From Campanula takesimana (lineage: Eukaryota > Streptophyta > Magnoliopsida > Asterales > Campanulaceae), in assembly GCA_026119855.1 (NCBI GenBank), contig JAOWBW010000025.1:1-64000 (forward strand): a stretch of DNA of 64,000 nt, written 5' to 3'. The stretch's first letter is position 1; each line of letters opens with the position of its first letter. Positions 12,046-22,980 of the stretch are shown in pieces. Position numbers and translations under genes: made by a program. Under the pieces are notes generated by a model, which made no database searches, had not been told where the DNA came from, and saw nothing but the letters and a program-made list of their open reading frames with translations.

Positions 12046-13500
12046 TGTTGGGTTTTGAGCAAACATGCGCAGCGGAATAAACCCAAAAAGCCTAGATCCG
12101 ATCACGATAATTAAATTAATATGGAGATGAATTTAGAACACTAACCGTGACGGAGCTTTAAAATTCTGAGATCTTCAATCTTTGTTCTTCGCGCTTCTTC
12201 GAATCACGAACGTAGGAACGACCGCAAAACTTGGATCATGAACTTTGAAGGAGTTGATGCCAACGCCCTCTATGTTTATCCACACGCGAACGAATTTCAA
12301 GAACGATTCTTGAACCGGATTGCTAGACCCAATAGAAACTCTTTCTACTTTGAAGGCTATATGGAAAATCAATGTTCTTGTTCTTGAGGAAGAAGAAGAA
12401 CTTGTTTTTCTCTCTCTCGGAGGCTCTCTAATTGATATGAAATCAATTCATACTGATTAGGTCGTTGTTAGAGGTTTATATACTTATTAGTCCTAAACCG
12501 TTTAGGAGAAATAGGTTAAAACCCGTTTCAACACGAAATCAGTTTTTGGGCCCGAACAGGGCCTGCTCGGCCGAGTCCTTTAAGGTGCTCGGCCGAGCAC
12601 CTTTGCTCCAGAAAATCTGACCTTCTGATTTCCCATGCTCGGCCGAGTCATATGAGGTGCTCGGCCGAGCACCACCAGAATTCCGATTTTAGCCTTTTAA
12701 ACAATTCGTCCTTTTGTGTGTGACCCCATAGGATTATATTAAGTTGGCAATGAGCCCAAACACATTTGTGCTCATAAATCATGAGCGGACTCTAGCAAGC
12801 CATCATGACTATCCAATTAATATAACTTGTATAAGTTCGTGAATCCTTTATAGAACATATTACAATCTCTTTGTTTCACGATGTCTATTGAACGTAAGCC
12901 ATGGTCAATGGTCAACTTACAATGTTCAATGCTTTCTCGATCCCGAATGTATTGATAGTACAAATTATATTTGAGCACGGCCATGCATTTCATCAATACC
13001 ATTCATCGAGTGGCCAAAGCTTGACATCTCTCTTGACGAGGAACAAATCCCTTCTAGATTAATTACCTTTCCCTACATGAATCCGATTACGCCAATCACA
13101 TTCTTTATAGCTACCCGATTAGGGGTAACGTTTGAATATGTCAAACGTAATGTTCATCGAGTGGAAGACTGTGATAATCTCAGGTCTAAAGATTCCAGTA
13201 ATATAACTATATGAGACTTAATTATGACATTGTGACCATGACATAAATCTCATATGGGTCAGTCCAGTATTTGGTCTCCAACAAATACCCATAAGTTTAA
13301 TTGTATCCCATACACCATAATCATTATATGATTATCCATTAAACTTATACTAACAATTAATCATAATTATCAGGGACGGGGATTATTATAATAAACATGC
13401 AAAGGATATAATAATCAAACATTCAATATCTTTATTAAAACATAATAAACAGATAACATTAATCGTTCTCATAACGTGCCTAGAGCATACAACACCAACA
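12046..13500 (-). repeat. 5' LTR of copia-2
   Basis: This 1455-bp partner of 5119-6579 acts as the promoter copy for the minus-strand transcript. Differences from the 3' LTR are few and scattered, plus a 6-bp GAAGAA length difference near 12394. Confidence 0.95.
12475..12676 (-). promoter_or_regulatory. Core promoter and palindrome array of copia-2 5' LTR
   Basis: The TATA box on the minus strand (TATATAAA) lies at 12475-12482. About 90-200 bp upstream are four copies of CTCGGCCGAG (12564-12672), two of them extended to the perfect palindrome GTGCTCGGCCGAGCAC. Such symmetric sites suit dimeric transcription factors; the binding protein is unknown. Confidence 0.6.
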
Positions 13501-13505
13501 CACTC

Positions 13506-14144
13506 CTCTATCTAACTGCCAGTAGACCAGATATCATGTTTGCTGTTTGTGTATGTGCCAGGTTTCAAGCTGAACCTAAGGAATCCCATCTGCAGTCTGT
13601 AAAACGCATTATTAAATACTTATGTGGTTCTGCTAACCTTGGATTATGGTATGCTAGAGATTCATCTTTTAATCTAATAAGTTATTCAGATGCAGACTTT
13701 GCAGCTTGCAGGGTAACAAGAAAGAGTACAAGTGGGACTTGCCAATTTCTTGGTGATAGATTGGTGTCTTGGTCCTGTAAGAAGCAAGCATCAATTTCAA
13801 CTTCCACTACTGAAGATGAATACATAGCTGCAGCAAGTTGCTGTTCACAAATCCTCTGGATGAAGCAACAATTAGTTGACTATGCAATTCCAACACAAGC
13901 ATGTCCCATCTATTGTGACAATCAATCTGCTATCTCAGTTTCCAACAATCCGGTCATGCATTCAAAAACCAAGCACATAAACATCAAATATCACTTCTTG
14001 AAGGAACATGTAGAAAAAGGGAATGTTGTGATGCTCAAATTTCATACCGACTTCCAAAGAGCAGACATACTGACAAAGCCCTTAGACCAGAAAAGATTTG
14101 AGTTCCTAAGAGGTGAACTAGGTATGATTGATTTCTATAGTTAA
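13506..14144 (+). pseudogene. pol: pol segment 3: RNase H end of the SIRE-like element
   Basis: The frame resumes after copia-2 with LLYLTASRPDIMFAV and runs to the TAG... stop at 14142-14144 (IDFYS then stop) without a break. RNase H catalytic positions are visible: Asp in SYSDADFA, Glu in TEDEYIAA and Asp in YCDNQSAI. The C-terminal signature is ADILTKPLDQKRFEFLRGELG. The product is the RNase H domain that removes RNA during reverse transcription. This segment is intact, but the polyprotein upstream is broken. Confidence 0.9.
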
Positions 14145-14872
14145 AACTGTGCTAACTCTGCCGATTGTGCTAGTCTTGCCGATCTCATCAGCAAGTGTGA
14201 AAATCTTGACGACCAAATTATCTTGCCGATAAAATATTGCTGACAACAACATGCCGATCATCATATCTTACCGATTCAACTATCTTGCCGATTTGTAAAA
14301 AGTATCAAATCAGCACGTCTCTCCAAAAAGATAAGATTCCTGACACATGACGTAAGCATTCAAATCAAAGGTACAAATCGGTCACACTCTCTTGACACGT
14401 GTGTGTACCGATCTACCCCAAAATCGTGTCATGATGTTTCCCATTAATTGCGAGACATCAGTAAGGTAACAGGTCATCAATCACCTTTTAGCTATGACGA
14501 TTTACCTCTTCTCCCTCTAACTTTTAACTGTTCATTTCTCTTCGATTTGTGTGCGTATTAAATTTATACGTGCGCGCGTTCTCAGAGTAAATTGCTACAG
14601 TTACTTCTTCTAAATATTCTTGTCTTCTCATATTCTCTCTCCCCCCCCCCCTCATAACATATATAACGCCCTTTCAATATCTTTCAAACTTTCTCTGCCA
14701 TTTTAACTGCTCTCTCTCTCCTCTAACCAGATTACTTGATTCAACTTCCTATTTACTTATATCTTCATAATCTAGTAATTACTAATGTTTAAACTTTGCT
14801 CATTTCAAATCATCCTTGTTTTGATTTACCTTTGTTTCTAACATTGTGAGATTTTTGAGTAACTTGCAGAAA
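14145..14872 (+). promoter_or_regulatory. Intergenic region with promoter-like features before the extra ORF
   Basis: The first part is rich in the motif TGCCGAT (14160-14295). It then shows TGACGTAAG (14348-14356), an ACACGTGT G-box-like palindrome (14395-14402), a TATATAA box (14660-14666), CT-rich leader sequence, and a pyrimidine-rich stretch ending in TTGCAG at 14864-14869, just before the ATG at 14873. This is what one expects of either a separate promoter or a splice acceptor for a subgenomic mRNA. Both readings are inference. Confidence 0.45.
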
Positions 14873-17800
14873 ATGTCTGCCGAAAAAGATATCTACGGAG
14901 GTTATGTTGACTCCGACTACTTTAATGACGAAGCCGACGGGGTTTTCTTGAAGAATCTTCTTATTGGGTCTTTGCTCAACTCTTTCATTACTCCATCTGG
15001 AGTTGATTCTATGTTCTTGGATCTAGTTAAAGAATTCTTCTCCAACTCCATTGTTGTCCGTTCTCCGGCCGACTCGTCAGTCATCGTCTCCGTCAATTCC
15101 ACAGTCTTAGGCGTGCAAATTTCTCTTACTCCCTCTTCTATTTCTGAAGTATTTCCCTCTCTTGGGAATGAAAGGTTGAGTGCTCTTGTTGATGATAAGG
15201 AGTTGGACAGGGCATGGAACCTTATGAGAGGAGCCGGTCCTAGACTCAGTGGCACTAATCATTTGAAGATTCATTATCCTCGCCGATACTATGCTCTTGC
15301 TGAGATAGTTGATAGATGCCTCATTTGCCGATCTGGTTCACATAGCAATGTAACTGATGTGCAATTTGAAGCTATGGCCGTCATTGTTCTGCAGATCAAG
15401 TTCAACTGGTGTGCTTACATTTTCAGGTTCATTGCTACTGCTTCTGACAAATGGTCTTCTGATAGAAGCAAAAACAAACCCAATCCTGGGAAAGGATGTC
15501 ATTATCTCCTGATCAGTATGATCTTGAGAAGAAATGTCAACATAGTCAAAGCAGATCGTTTTCCATCCAGCGTCACCTTCAGCAAATTAAAATCTTTTGA
15601 TGCTAAAGATTGGAACAGAATAGAAAAGAAGTCTTCTAGTTTTGTTGCCCCTATTGCTGCACCAGCACCTGCTATCGCTCAAAGAAGGAAAATAGCTAAG
15701 ACAATCCCATCAGTCCCTTCTATTTCTGCATTCTCTACTCCTGCTCCTTCTACCGATCGAGTTCTTGATGAATCTACTCCTAGTGCTCCACGGAAAAGAA
15801 GATTGGTTAAGGCTGCTGATAAGGAGAAATCCAAGAAGACAAAAGTTGCCGATGAGACGGGCTTGCCGATGGAGAAGCAAAAGCCAGTTGCCGACGAAGT
15901 TCCTTCTGCTCCTATTTCTTCTGCCGATCCAAGAGCTAAGTTGATCAGATTTTCTCCTTCTCATCTTGTCGGTGCTTCCTTTACTACCGATCCTGCAGTC
16001 AAAGTTGAAATTCCAGATGAAGATTCTACCGATGACTTCGCCGGTGGTAAAAGCATTGAAGCTGTTATTAAGAAGCTTAAGTCTCAAACTCCGAGAAAAT
16101 GTGCTCCCATCAGAAATCCCACCTTCCACACTTTCTACAGAAACCCTTGGTCTTTGACTAACAAGGTCTTGTCCAAGAAATGGGTGTTTCCTATTGATCA
16201 TCTGTCCCCTTTTGTTCGTCGTCTACTTCAGTTTCATGAAGAAATGAAGGACACTGTGCCATCAGGGAAAAGTGCTGATTATGTTGACTATCAGAGGATT
16301 GACAGTCGCACTGATGTGTGGAATGAGATGTTCGTCCCTCTCTCAAAGTTCAAGCAGATGAAAGCAGCTGAACTGAAGTTGAATTTTGGTCGTTACTTTG
16401 ACTATCCGCCACTTCACTGGAACCAGGTCTATCTATTTTAAGATCGAATTAGACAAGACTTGATGGTTCAGGATATATGGATCATATATGCCAGAACATT
16501 CAATCAGCTCTCCTAATTCACTGAATTTGATCCTTATCAGATTGGCAGACTGGAAAATGATGAAGACTTGCTGATGTACAATGATGATGAGGCTCCTGCT
16601 GATAGTCCTCTCAATGCTCATTTCTACCGATCAGTCAAGAAGGTCACTTTGGATTTAATTGAACAGTCAAACGAATTACTGCTAAAGCGAGATACCGATC
16701 GTCGTGCTGCCGAAGTTCTTGCCGATCAAGTCACTCAGGATTCTTCACCTAGCAGCAGCAAGACTGTGTCTGATGCTGATGCTCATTCTGCCGATAATAT
16801 TGGTGCTACAAATGATGATGATGATGATGATGGTGCTGACTTGTATGAAAATTAATTGGCTTGTGCTCACAGAGTTGCTGATAACTCTCCTTCCACTTTT
16901 GAGACAATCAGCAATGACCAGATGCCGATAAGAATTGTTATGACTAAAGCTCCCTCTTCTGCTGAAGTATTTGCTGAATCTGTATTGGTGAGCGAAAGTA
17001 GTAATGAAGGTAGTCGTGCCGATGAACCTGTCAAGGAGACTCTGGGATTTCAAGTTGAGAAAACTCCAGATACTCAACCTCTGATTGAGGGATCTGCCGA
17101 CCAACCTGTATCTATTTCAGGAGGAGTAATTGCTGAACATGAGACTGGTGAGCAAACTGCCGACACTCATCTTGCTGAGCAAACTACAGACACTCAGTTA
17201 GTAACAGTAAGTCCTGGATTACAGATTGTTGAACCTACTGGAATTAAGGAGATTGTTGAGTTAGGAGGAGGTACTGAGGAAATAGTTACTGATCTTGATG
17301 CTGAAATCGCTGCAAGTTTGCAATTTGAGGAAGTGCTTTTGCAACCTCTGCTCACCTTACCGTCTTCTGATACCCCTCTTCCTCTACCTGCTCCAATTGC
17401 TGCTGATGCTGATGATGATAGTTCCGATGAAATAGATCCTGCTGATTATGTGGAATTGCCTGTTCTTATGAATGCAGAGCCACCTGTTCTTGCTGAAGCT
17501 GATTCTGCTCCACCTCCTGAGTACAATTTTGAGCTTCATGCCAAGGAGATGATGAGTTCCAACTGGTTCACCACAGCTATTTCCCTTCTTATAAATAGTT
17601 TTGGCCAGCGGTTATTTCCTCTTCATCAACCTATCAGGTCTTTCCGATCTACACTTCAGAGGATTACCTCTTTTTTCGGCAAAGAACATCCTCATTTCAC
17701 CAAGCATAAATTTCTTGCTGGTTAATCTGCTGATGAAGGCTTGGTCTTTATGCCCTGGATTAAACCAGACTTCAGAAGGAATAAAGGGAAAGCTCCTAGA

Positions 17801-19150
17801 GTGTCAAATCTCAAGGTAAAGAAACCTGTCTATGATCCTCTTCATTGCCTACCTGGGAAGCTAAAGGTTGGAGACAAAATTCACCTTCTGGGTCCATCTC
17901 CCAAGGAAGTTTGCATTACCACGAAGGGTTGGATGAGGAAATGCCTAATGATCGACGATGAGCTCATTGACATTCTTGAAGTAAGCCACACTGATCCTCG
18001 TGGGCTACTGTACTTGGTAAAGAATGCTTCTCTATCTATAACATTGCCTATGTTCTTGAAGAAGCAACGTGCCGATCGCTTGGTTTACACCACTAGGCTG
18101 ATGAATGCCAGGTTAGTGATTATGATTATGGAAGGAATTACTTGTATGATGTTTCAGCTTGCTCTATTAATGTCTATGGAAGACAACGGCATATTTCATC
18201 TACCAGGATACAAGGATATGATTGTCCATCCCAACCATCCTCTGGTGATTGTCCATCCACTTTCTGCCGATAATGTCTCCACTTCGATTCCTGCTGACTT
18301 TATCTCTGCTGATGCTATCTCTGCTGATGCCATTGTTCTTGTCGATGAGGATCCTGTACTCCATCAAGTTCTTCCTTTACCTCCACCTCCAGCTCCTCTT
18401 CCATCTTCTCCATTGCCTATAGTTATTTCTGATGATGAGATGCAGATTGTTGTTGATGATGTACAGATCGAGGATGCTGACTTAGAAAATAAGGATTTTG
18501 ACTCTTCTCTATTTCTCAAAAATCCCAAAATCTTCGTTGCACCGATTTACGTTGATAAGCCTATCATCTTCAACAGAATTTATGACTTCCATCTATTTGA
18601 AGAAGGAGATGCCTATAATCAGAACGAACCTACTAGTCGTGGTGATTTGGTTGATTTCTCCCAATCCATTATGGATTTGTTCAAGCAATCCACCAAGGAG
18701 CTTACCAAGCAGATATGTAAGTCCAATCAGGAGGAGGATGTTATCAGGATCAGGACATCAGTATACAATGATATGAAAGATCTGCTGAAAGACAGAACTG
18801 AACGTGTATTTAATCTGTCAGAGATAAATGGCTCTTTTGTCACTCAGCAGAAGATTCTACTTGCCGAGCACAATGATACCCGTAATAAACTTGAGGTTTC
18901 AGTTGAGAAACTTGCTGAACATTAGAATGAACTTCTTCAAGCCAAGTTAAAGATTGCTGAACTTGAGGCGAACAACAAGATGTTGACTGAAAGATTGGAG
19001 AGTGCACAAAGAAGACAGAGCAAGGCAAAAAGAAAAGATGAAAAGGAAGAGGAAAGAGCAAAGAAGAAGGCGAAAAAGACTGAATCTACTCCAAAGGACT
19101 CGACTCCATCAGAAGATCCCAAGACTTCAGATCCAGCTGCTGATTCTTGA
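14873..19150 (+). pseudogene. Extra (env-position) ORF of the SIRE-like element, single frame with nonsense codons
   Basis: From ATG 14873 (MSAEKDIYGGYVDSD) one frame can be followed for about 1425 codons to the TGA at 19148-19150. It is interrupted only by stop codons (16439, about 16514, 16853, 17723, 18923) and shows no frameshift that I can detect. The first ~530 codons look globular and include a Trp/aromatic-rich part. The middle is acidic and rich in Asp, Pro and Ala (many Ala-Asp pairs encoded by GCCGAT/GCTGAT). The last ~75 residues are a Lys/Glu/Ala-rich coiled coil (LKIAELEANNK ... RAKKKAKK). SIRE elements are known to carry an env-like ORF here, but I see no convincing signal peptide or fusion region, so the function is unknown. 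Confidence 0.7.
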
Positions 19151-19481
19151 GTCGACATAGCCTATGATGTAGATATCTTACGAAGACCTCCATAGACAAA
19201 TTTCTTCGCCTAATGATATTTTAATTGTGCTAATATGTTATTCTTATATACATGTGTTATCTGCATTATACTATGCTAATCCTTTTTGCAGATCAACATT
19301 TCTGCCGATTCATTGAACCGGCTTCACCATTTATTTCGGTGAATCCACCTTTTACTTTAGACATTTAGTGTGACTTATCTTAGGAAATGATTATACCTAG
19401 ATATCTGCAGAAAACTTTTCCCTAAGATAAGAGATGTCCTTAGTATTAAGGGTGATTGGACTTAAGTAATTAGGAGGAGAT
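19151..19481 (+). other. 3' untranslated region and polypurine tract of the SIRE-like element
   Basis: This 331 bp has no coding signal. It ends with the purine run AATTAGGAGGAGAT (19468-19481), immediately before the LTR start TGTTGTTC, which fits the polypurine tract. Confidence 0.75.
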
Positions 19482-20880
19482 TGTTGTTCAAATAGATTCC
19501 TAGACACTAGACTTACTTAATCCCAATCATGTCTACACTTAGGATCCCCCAATTTTATTAGAGCCTCTTTAGGTACCCTTAGGATTCCTTGTGATCTGCA
19601 CAGGTGTATTACATCTCTTCAAACAAGGCAAACCAGCAAGAGGAAGCAAATCAGCAGATCAGTAAACAAGTTGCCGATCAACTCCATTCTCAACATGCGA
19701 CAAGTTGCCGATCAACTTGCTACACAAGTTGCCGATCAACTCCATCCTCAACATGCCGATAAAATGGACAGTCTGTACTGTCAGTCAGGTTACATCGTTC
19801 CATCTTAAAGTCAACCTTGCTGATTGTCCCTGTCCTTTCATACTGTTTTATCAAATAGTGGTTTACCTGCTTTGTAGTGATTACTACGCCGTCTGACACA
19901 TAGCTACTTTTAGCTATACTCTGTCTCTACTTGCTTTTGCAGGTAACCGGTTGAGACAAAGGGGTCTTTACCCATCAGACTTTTCCAAGCATGCGTGTAC
20001 AACAAATCTTCGCCATTAATGCTCAAGATACCGCATTAAATGCTCCTCACCTACCCAGCTGAAAATTCAAATATTATCCTTCTTCAACAAGCTAAGACAT
20101 CTGCTCCTCTTATAAATAGAGGACTTGCTGCATTGAAGAAGGTTGGTGCATTGAAGAGAGTTGATTGTTAAATCATTCATTGAAGCTCAACATTCCGTCC
20201 AGATAATCATTAGACATTAATAGGACATACACTCGTGCACAAACTCATCACTTTGTTAATATTCCCAAGTTAGACTTATATAAGGAATATTGTGATTGAG
20301 TTATTCACACACCCACCTGAGTGAGATAAGTTCTTTTGAACTTGCCGCTCAAAAACACTTGGTCAGTATTTGTTTTACGATTCATTAGAAATTTCTAGAA
20401 CTTAGTCTTTGTATACCGGCAAAGCCATGCTTGTAATAGACTAGAAATATCTAATAGTACTCTTAACCCAAATCCAAGTTCTGACCAAAATTGGTAGAGG
20501 ACGTAGCAGTATTTACACTGTGAACCTCTCCAAATCTCTATGTCTCTTGTCAGCTACTTTATTCTTGCCGGTTGAAAATCTCTCATCAGCTGATCTAACT
20601 GTTCATGCTGATTCATTGTATTTTCCTTTGACCAAACTCTTGAAACTGCATTGAACTTTTGGAAAAAAACTTTGTGTTTAAACTAAGCTCTGAAAACCAT
20701 TTCTTACCGATTTAAGTGTGAGTTAAAACTTAGTCATATCTTCTCCGCTGCGCTTACTAATAATAGTTTGCAAACAGATAAGTGACTTTACATTTATAAA
20801 AGTGTTTTCTAGAAAAGTTTTAAAAAGGCTATTCACCCCCCCCCTCCTCTAGCCTATTTTCCTACCAATTGGGCCTAACA
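19482..20880 (+). repeat. 3' LTR of the SIRE-like element (1399 bp)
   Basis: It starts TGTTGTTCAAATAG after the PPT and ends GGGCCTAACA. U3 carries three AGTTGCCGATCAACT copies and a TATA box. The C-run and CTCCTCTAGCC near 20836-20852 are typical of the U5 end of this type. The partner LTR is outside the window, so the TSD cannot be checked (the bases after the LTR are TAATC). Confidence 0.85.
19669..20118 (+). promoter_or_regulatory. U3 palindrome array and TATA box of the SIRE-like LTR
   Basis: AGTTGCCGATCAACT (arms AGTTG/CAACT) occurs at 19669-19683, 19703-19717 and 19727-19741. The TATA box TATAAATA lies at 20111-20118. Transcription would start about 30 bp downstream. Confidence 0.6.
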
Positions 20881-22070
20881 TAATCGAACTTCGTTAAGTT
20901 ATATTAATTGGGTAGTCGTGATGCCTTGCTAGAGTCCGATCATGATTTATGAGTTTGACCTTGGTCGGACTCATTGCCAACTTAATAAAGTTAATGCACC
21001 TCGCTAGGGCGAACCCACATTAAAGTCACCCATGTACTAACAAGTGTTTTAATCATGGCGTGGCGAAAAAGACTTAAAACTTTCTTGAAGGTTTTATCTT
21101 CTTATATCATACTACACATTTATGAGCACATAAGATAAACATGTTACGCATCAATTTTAGCCACTAAATTAATCATCATTAATTTAAGCATAATATTTGT
21201 GTGTCATTAGTTTCTCTATAATTATGAGGATAAGACTATTTGAACTTTGGTTATCATCTCCAAATCAAGACAACAAGAAGTGCGGCCGAACTAAGCCATA
21301 AGGCAACTACAATTCAGCATTAATTCAAGAAACCAAGAAAGTAGTCCATGTGGCCGAAACTAAGCAATAGATGGTCTCGATGAACGTAGGCCAATTGCAT
21401 CCACAATTCCACACGGATCTCCAATCTTTGAATCAAGAACTTTGTTTCTCAATTTTAGAAATTATGAACTCTTCATAATTCTAACTTCGTTTTATCTTTG
21501 AATCTTTGATTAGCGATCAAGTTTGGGAAACACAATCTCGATAAACATAGATTAGCCATCCAAACCTTAATCCAATCTCATAATCACAAGACTAAAACAA
21601 ATAGGGAAATTAAACCCTAAGATCCACACCCAAACACTAGAACAAGTCCCCAAACCGGAACCCTAGGTCCGGCCGGGTCTCTTCTTGGGTCCGGTCGGAT
21701 CCCTCTAAAAATTCCAAATTTTAAAGTTCCAAAATTTATCTCAAAATTTTATTTCCCGATTCAATTAGGATTTGGTGTTCTTGGTGATCCAATCACCATG
21801 ATCATCAAAACCTTGAATGAACAATTCATGGATCCCTAGATTATCAAAACTTTGATCCAATCAAAAATTGATAACCCAAACAATTTTAAATCCACCATAA
21901 TTTTTATTGCGATTGAATAGTGCGATTAAAGTTTGTAAAACAATAAACCACATAAAATCCATATAACACATAAACATCATAATCTCAATGTTCATATCAT
22001 GCTAGGCACATAAACAATCAATTTACATACACACAACATGATCTAGCATTGAAATAATCAACATGAACGG

Positions 22071-22083
22071 GGCTCTGATACCA
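22071..22083 (-). other. Primer binding site of copia-3 (tRNA-iMet type)
   Basis: The minus strand reads TGGTATCAGAGCC one base from the LTR start at 22085. Confidence 0.9.
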
Positions 22084-22084
22084 C

Positions 22085-22980
22085 TGTTGGGTTTCGGAGT
22101 AACATGCGCAGCAGAATTAAGCATTTAAAATTTTCATGAAACCCAAAGCCATTGATCCATTCATATGATTAAGTCATACACATACATAATGAATACTAAA
22201 ATACTAACCCTTGATGCCTTTGATTTGCAACCTTGAATTCGATGGAGGCTTGAAAGCTTGATCACGAACAGAGCAAGAATCACGAACTTTGAAGATGATA
22301 AGTTTCACCCTCTAGCGGTATCCACACCACGAACGAATATCAAGAACACTTGATCTTGGTTACTAGACCAAATTATGAAACACGCTTTCACAATTATAAT
22401 GACTATATGGAATTATGAATTCTTGATCTTAGATTCCAAATCACTAATCAAGAATATTGTTCTCTCAATGAACTAGGTTGTTACTTCTTAATGGCTGGTG
22501 AAAAAGACTTTATATAGGTCCTAGTCCTTAACCCTTAAGGACCTAGGATTCCTAAATCCCGTCACCCAATTAAGGAAACAAATTTCTGGCCAAGCAGATC
22601 TGGCACGGTCGTGCCATAAAACTGGCACGGTCGTGCCAATAGGTGCGAGCCAGCCATCCCTTTTCTAATTATTGGCACGGTCATGCTTTATAAACGGAAC
22701 GGTCGTGCCAAGCACTTTAGCACGGTCGTGCCCTAAAACCATCACGGTCGTGCCAAGCACTTTAGCACGGTCATGCCCTAAAACCAGCACGGTCTTGCCA
22801 GACCAGAAAAACCCATTTTTCCATAATTCCAATTCAGTCTTTTAGGATTCGTTCTATTCGTGTGTGACCCTCTAGGATTACACTAAGTTGGCAATGGGTC
22901 CAAACATAAACCCATAAGATATGATTAGGTTCTAGCAAACCGTCATACCTACCCAAATAGTGTAACGGTTGGGTATGCCT
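22085..22980 (-). repeat. Partial 5' LTR of copia-3
   Basis: It starts TGTTGGGTTTCGGAGTAAC and shares the layout of the copia-2 and copia-4 LTRs: a MGCGCAGC motif near the start, TATA, palindrome array, then GTGTGACCC..AAGTTGGCAATG. Similarity is lost near 22980, so the U3 start is missing or replaced. Confidence 0.8.
22509..22799 (-). promoter_or_regulatory. TATA box and eight-copy GCACGGTCGTGCC array of copia-3
   Basis: TATATAAA on the minus strand lies at 22509-22516. Eight copies of a 13-14 bp near-palindrome occur upstream: 22602-22615, 22624-22637, 22674-22686, 22696-22709, 22720-22732, 22743-22754, 22765-22777 and 22787-22799. The consensus is GGCACGGTCGTGCC with point variants in the centre. 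Confidence 0.6.

Larger units (their letters stand above)
5119..13500 (-). mobile_element. copia-2: complete, young Ty1/copia element (8382 bp), TSD CACTC
   Basis: Ends are TGTTGGGTTT..CACCAACA, with direct repeats CACTC at 5114-5118 and 13501-13505. There are two LTRs (5119-6579 and 12046-13500). By eye they differ at about nine substitutions plus one 6-bp indel, so divergence is well below 1% and insertion is recent. The minus-strand order is 5' LTR, PBS (tRNA-iMet type), a long leader, one gag-pol frame, PPT, 3' LTR. Coding lesions are few: two nonsense codons and one single-base frameshift. It is nested inside the pol of the SIRE-like element. Confidence 0.95.
1..20880 (+). mobile_element. 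Old SIRE-like Ty1/copia retrotransposon, 5' end outside window, split by two insertions
   Basis: The domain order gag, protease, integrase, RT, RNase H marks Ty1/copia. RT wording such as VEQPPGF and YGLKQAPREWY, a long extra ORF after pol, and an LTR whose end (a C-run followed by GGGCCTAACA) is typical of the SIRE/Maximus group suggest a SIRE-like lineage. The left LTR, PBS and start of gag lie before position 1. Pol is interrupted by a solo LTR (3698-4959) and by copia-2 (5119-13500). Removing both insertions and one copy of each target duplication rejoins the pol frame. Several stops and frameshifts show that the element is dead. Lineage assignment is inference from motifs; no database search was possible. 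Confidence 0.85.
20881..22980 (-). mobile_element. copia-3 fragment: leader, PBS and partial 5' LTR
   Basis: The leader (about 20995-22070) matches the copia-2 leader in order of motifs (AATGCACCTCGCT.., two CGAACTAAGC blocks) but is clearly diverged. It is followed by a tRNA-iMet PBS and an LTR start TGTTGGGTTTCGGAG. No gag or pol is left. The left end (20890-20994) is a piece of LTR-like sequence in the opposite orientation. The right end loses similarity to related LTRs near 22980. It is a rearranged remnant. Confidence 0.8.

Noticed and set aside
15710..16201. 163-codon minus-strand ORF inside the extra ORF
   Set aside because: Antisense to a long, better supported frame; Arg/Ser-rich mirror of Lys/Ala/Ser codons.
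14873..19150. Extra ORF as a true viral envelope gene
   Set aside because: No clear signal peptide, cleavage site, fusion peptide or C-terminal membrane anchor; the C-terminus is a charged coiled coil. Only the position is env-like.
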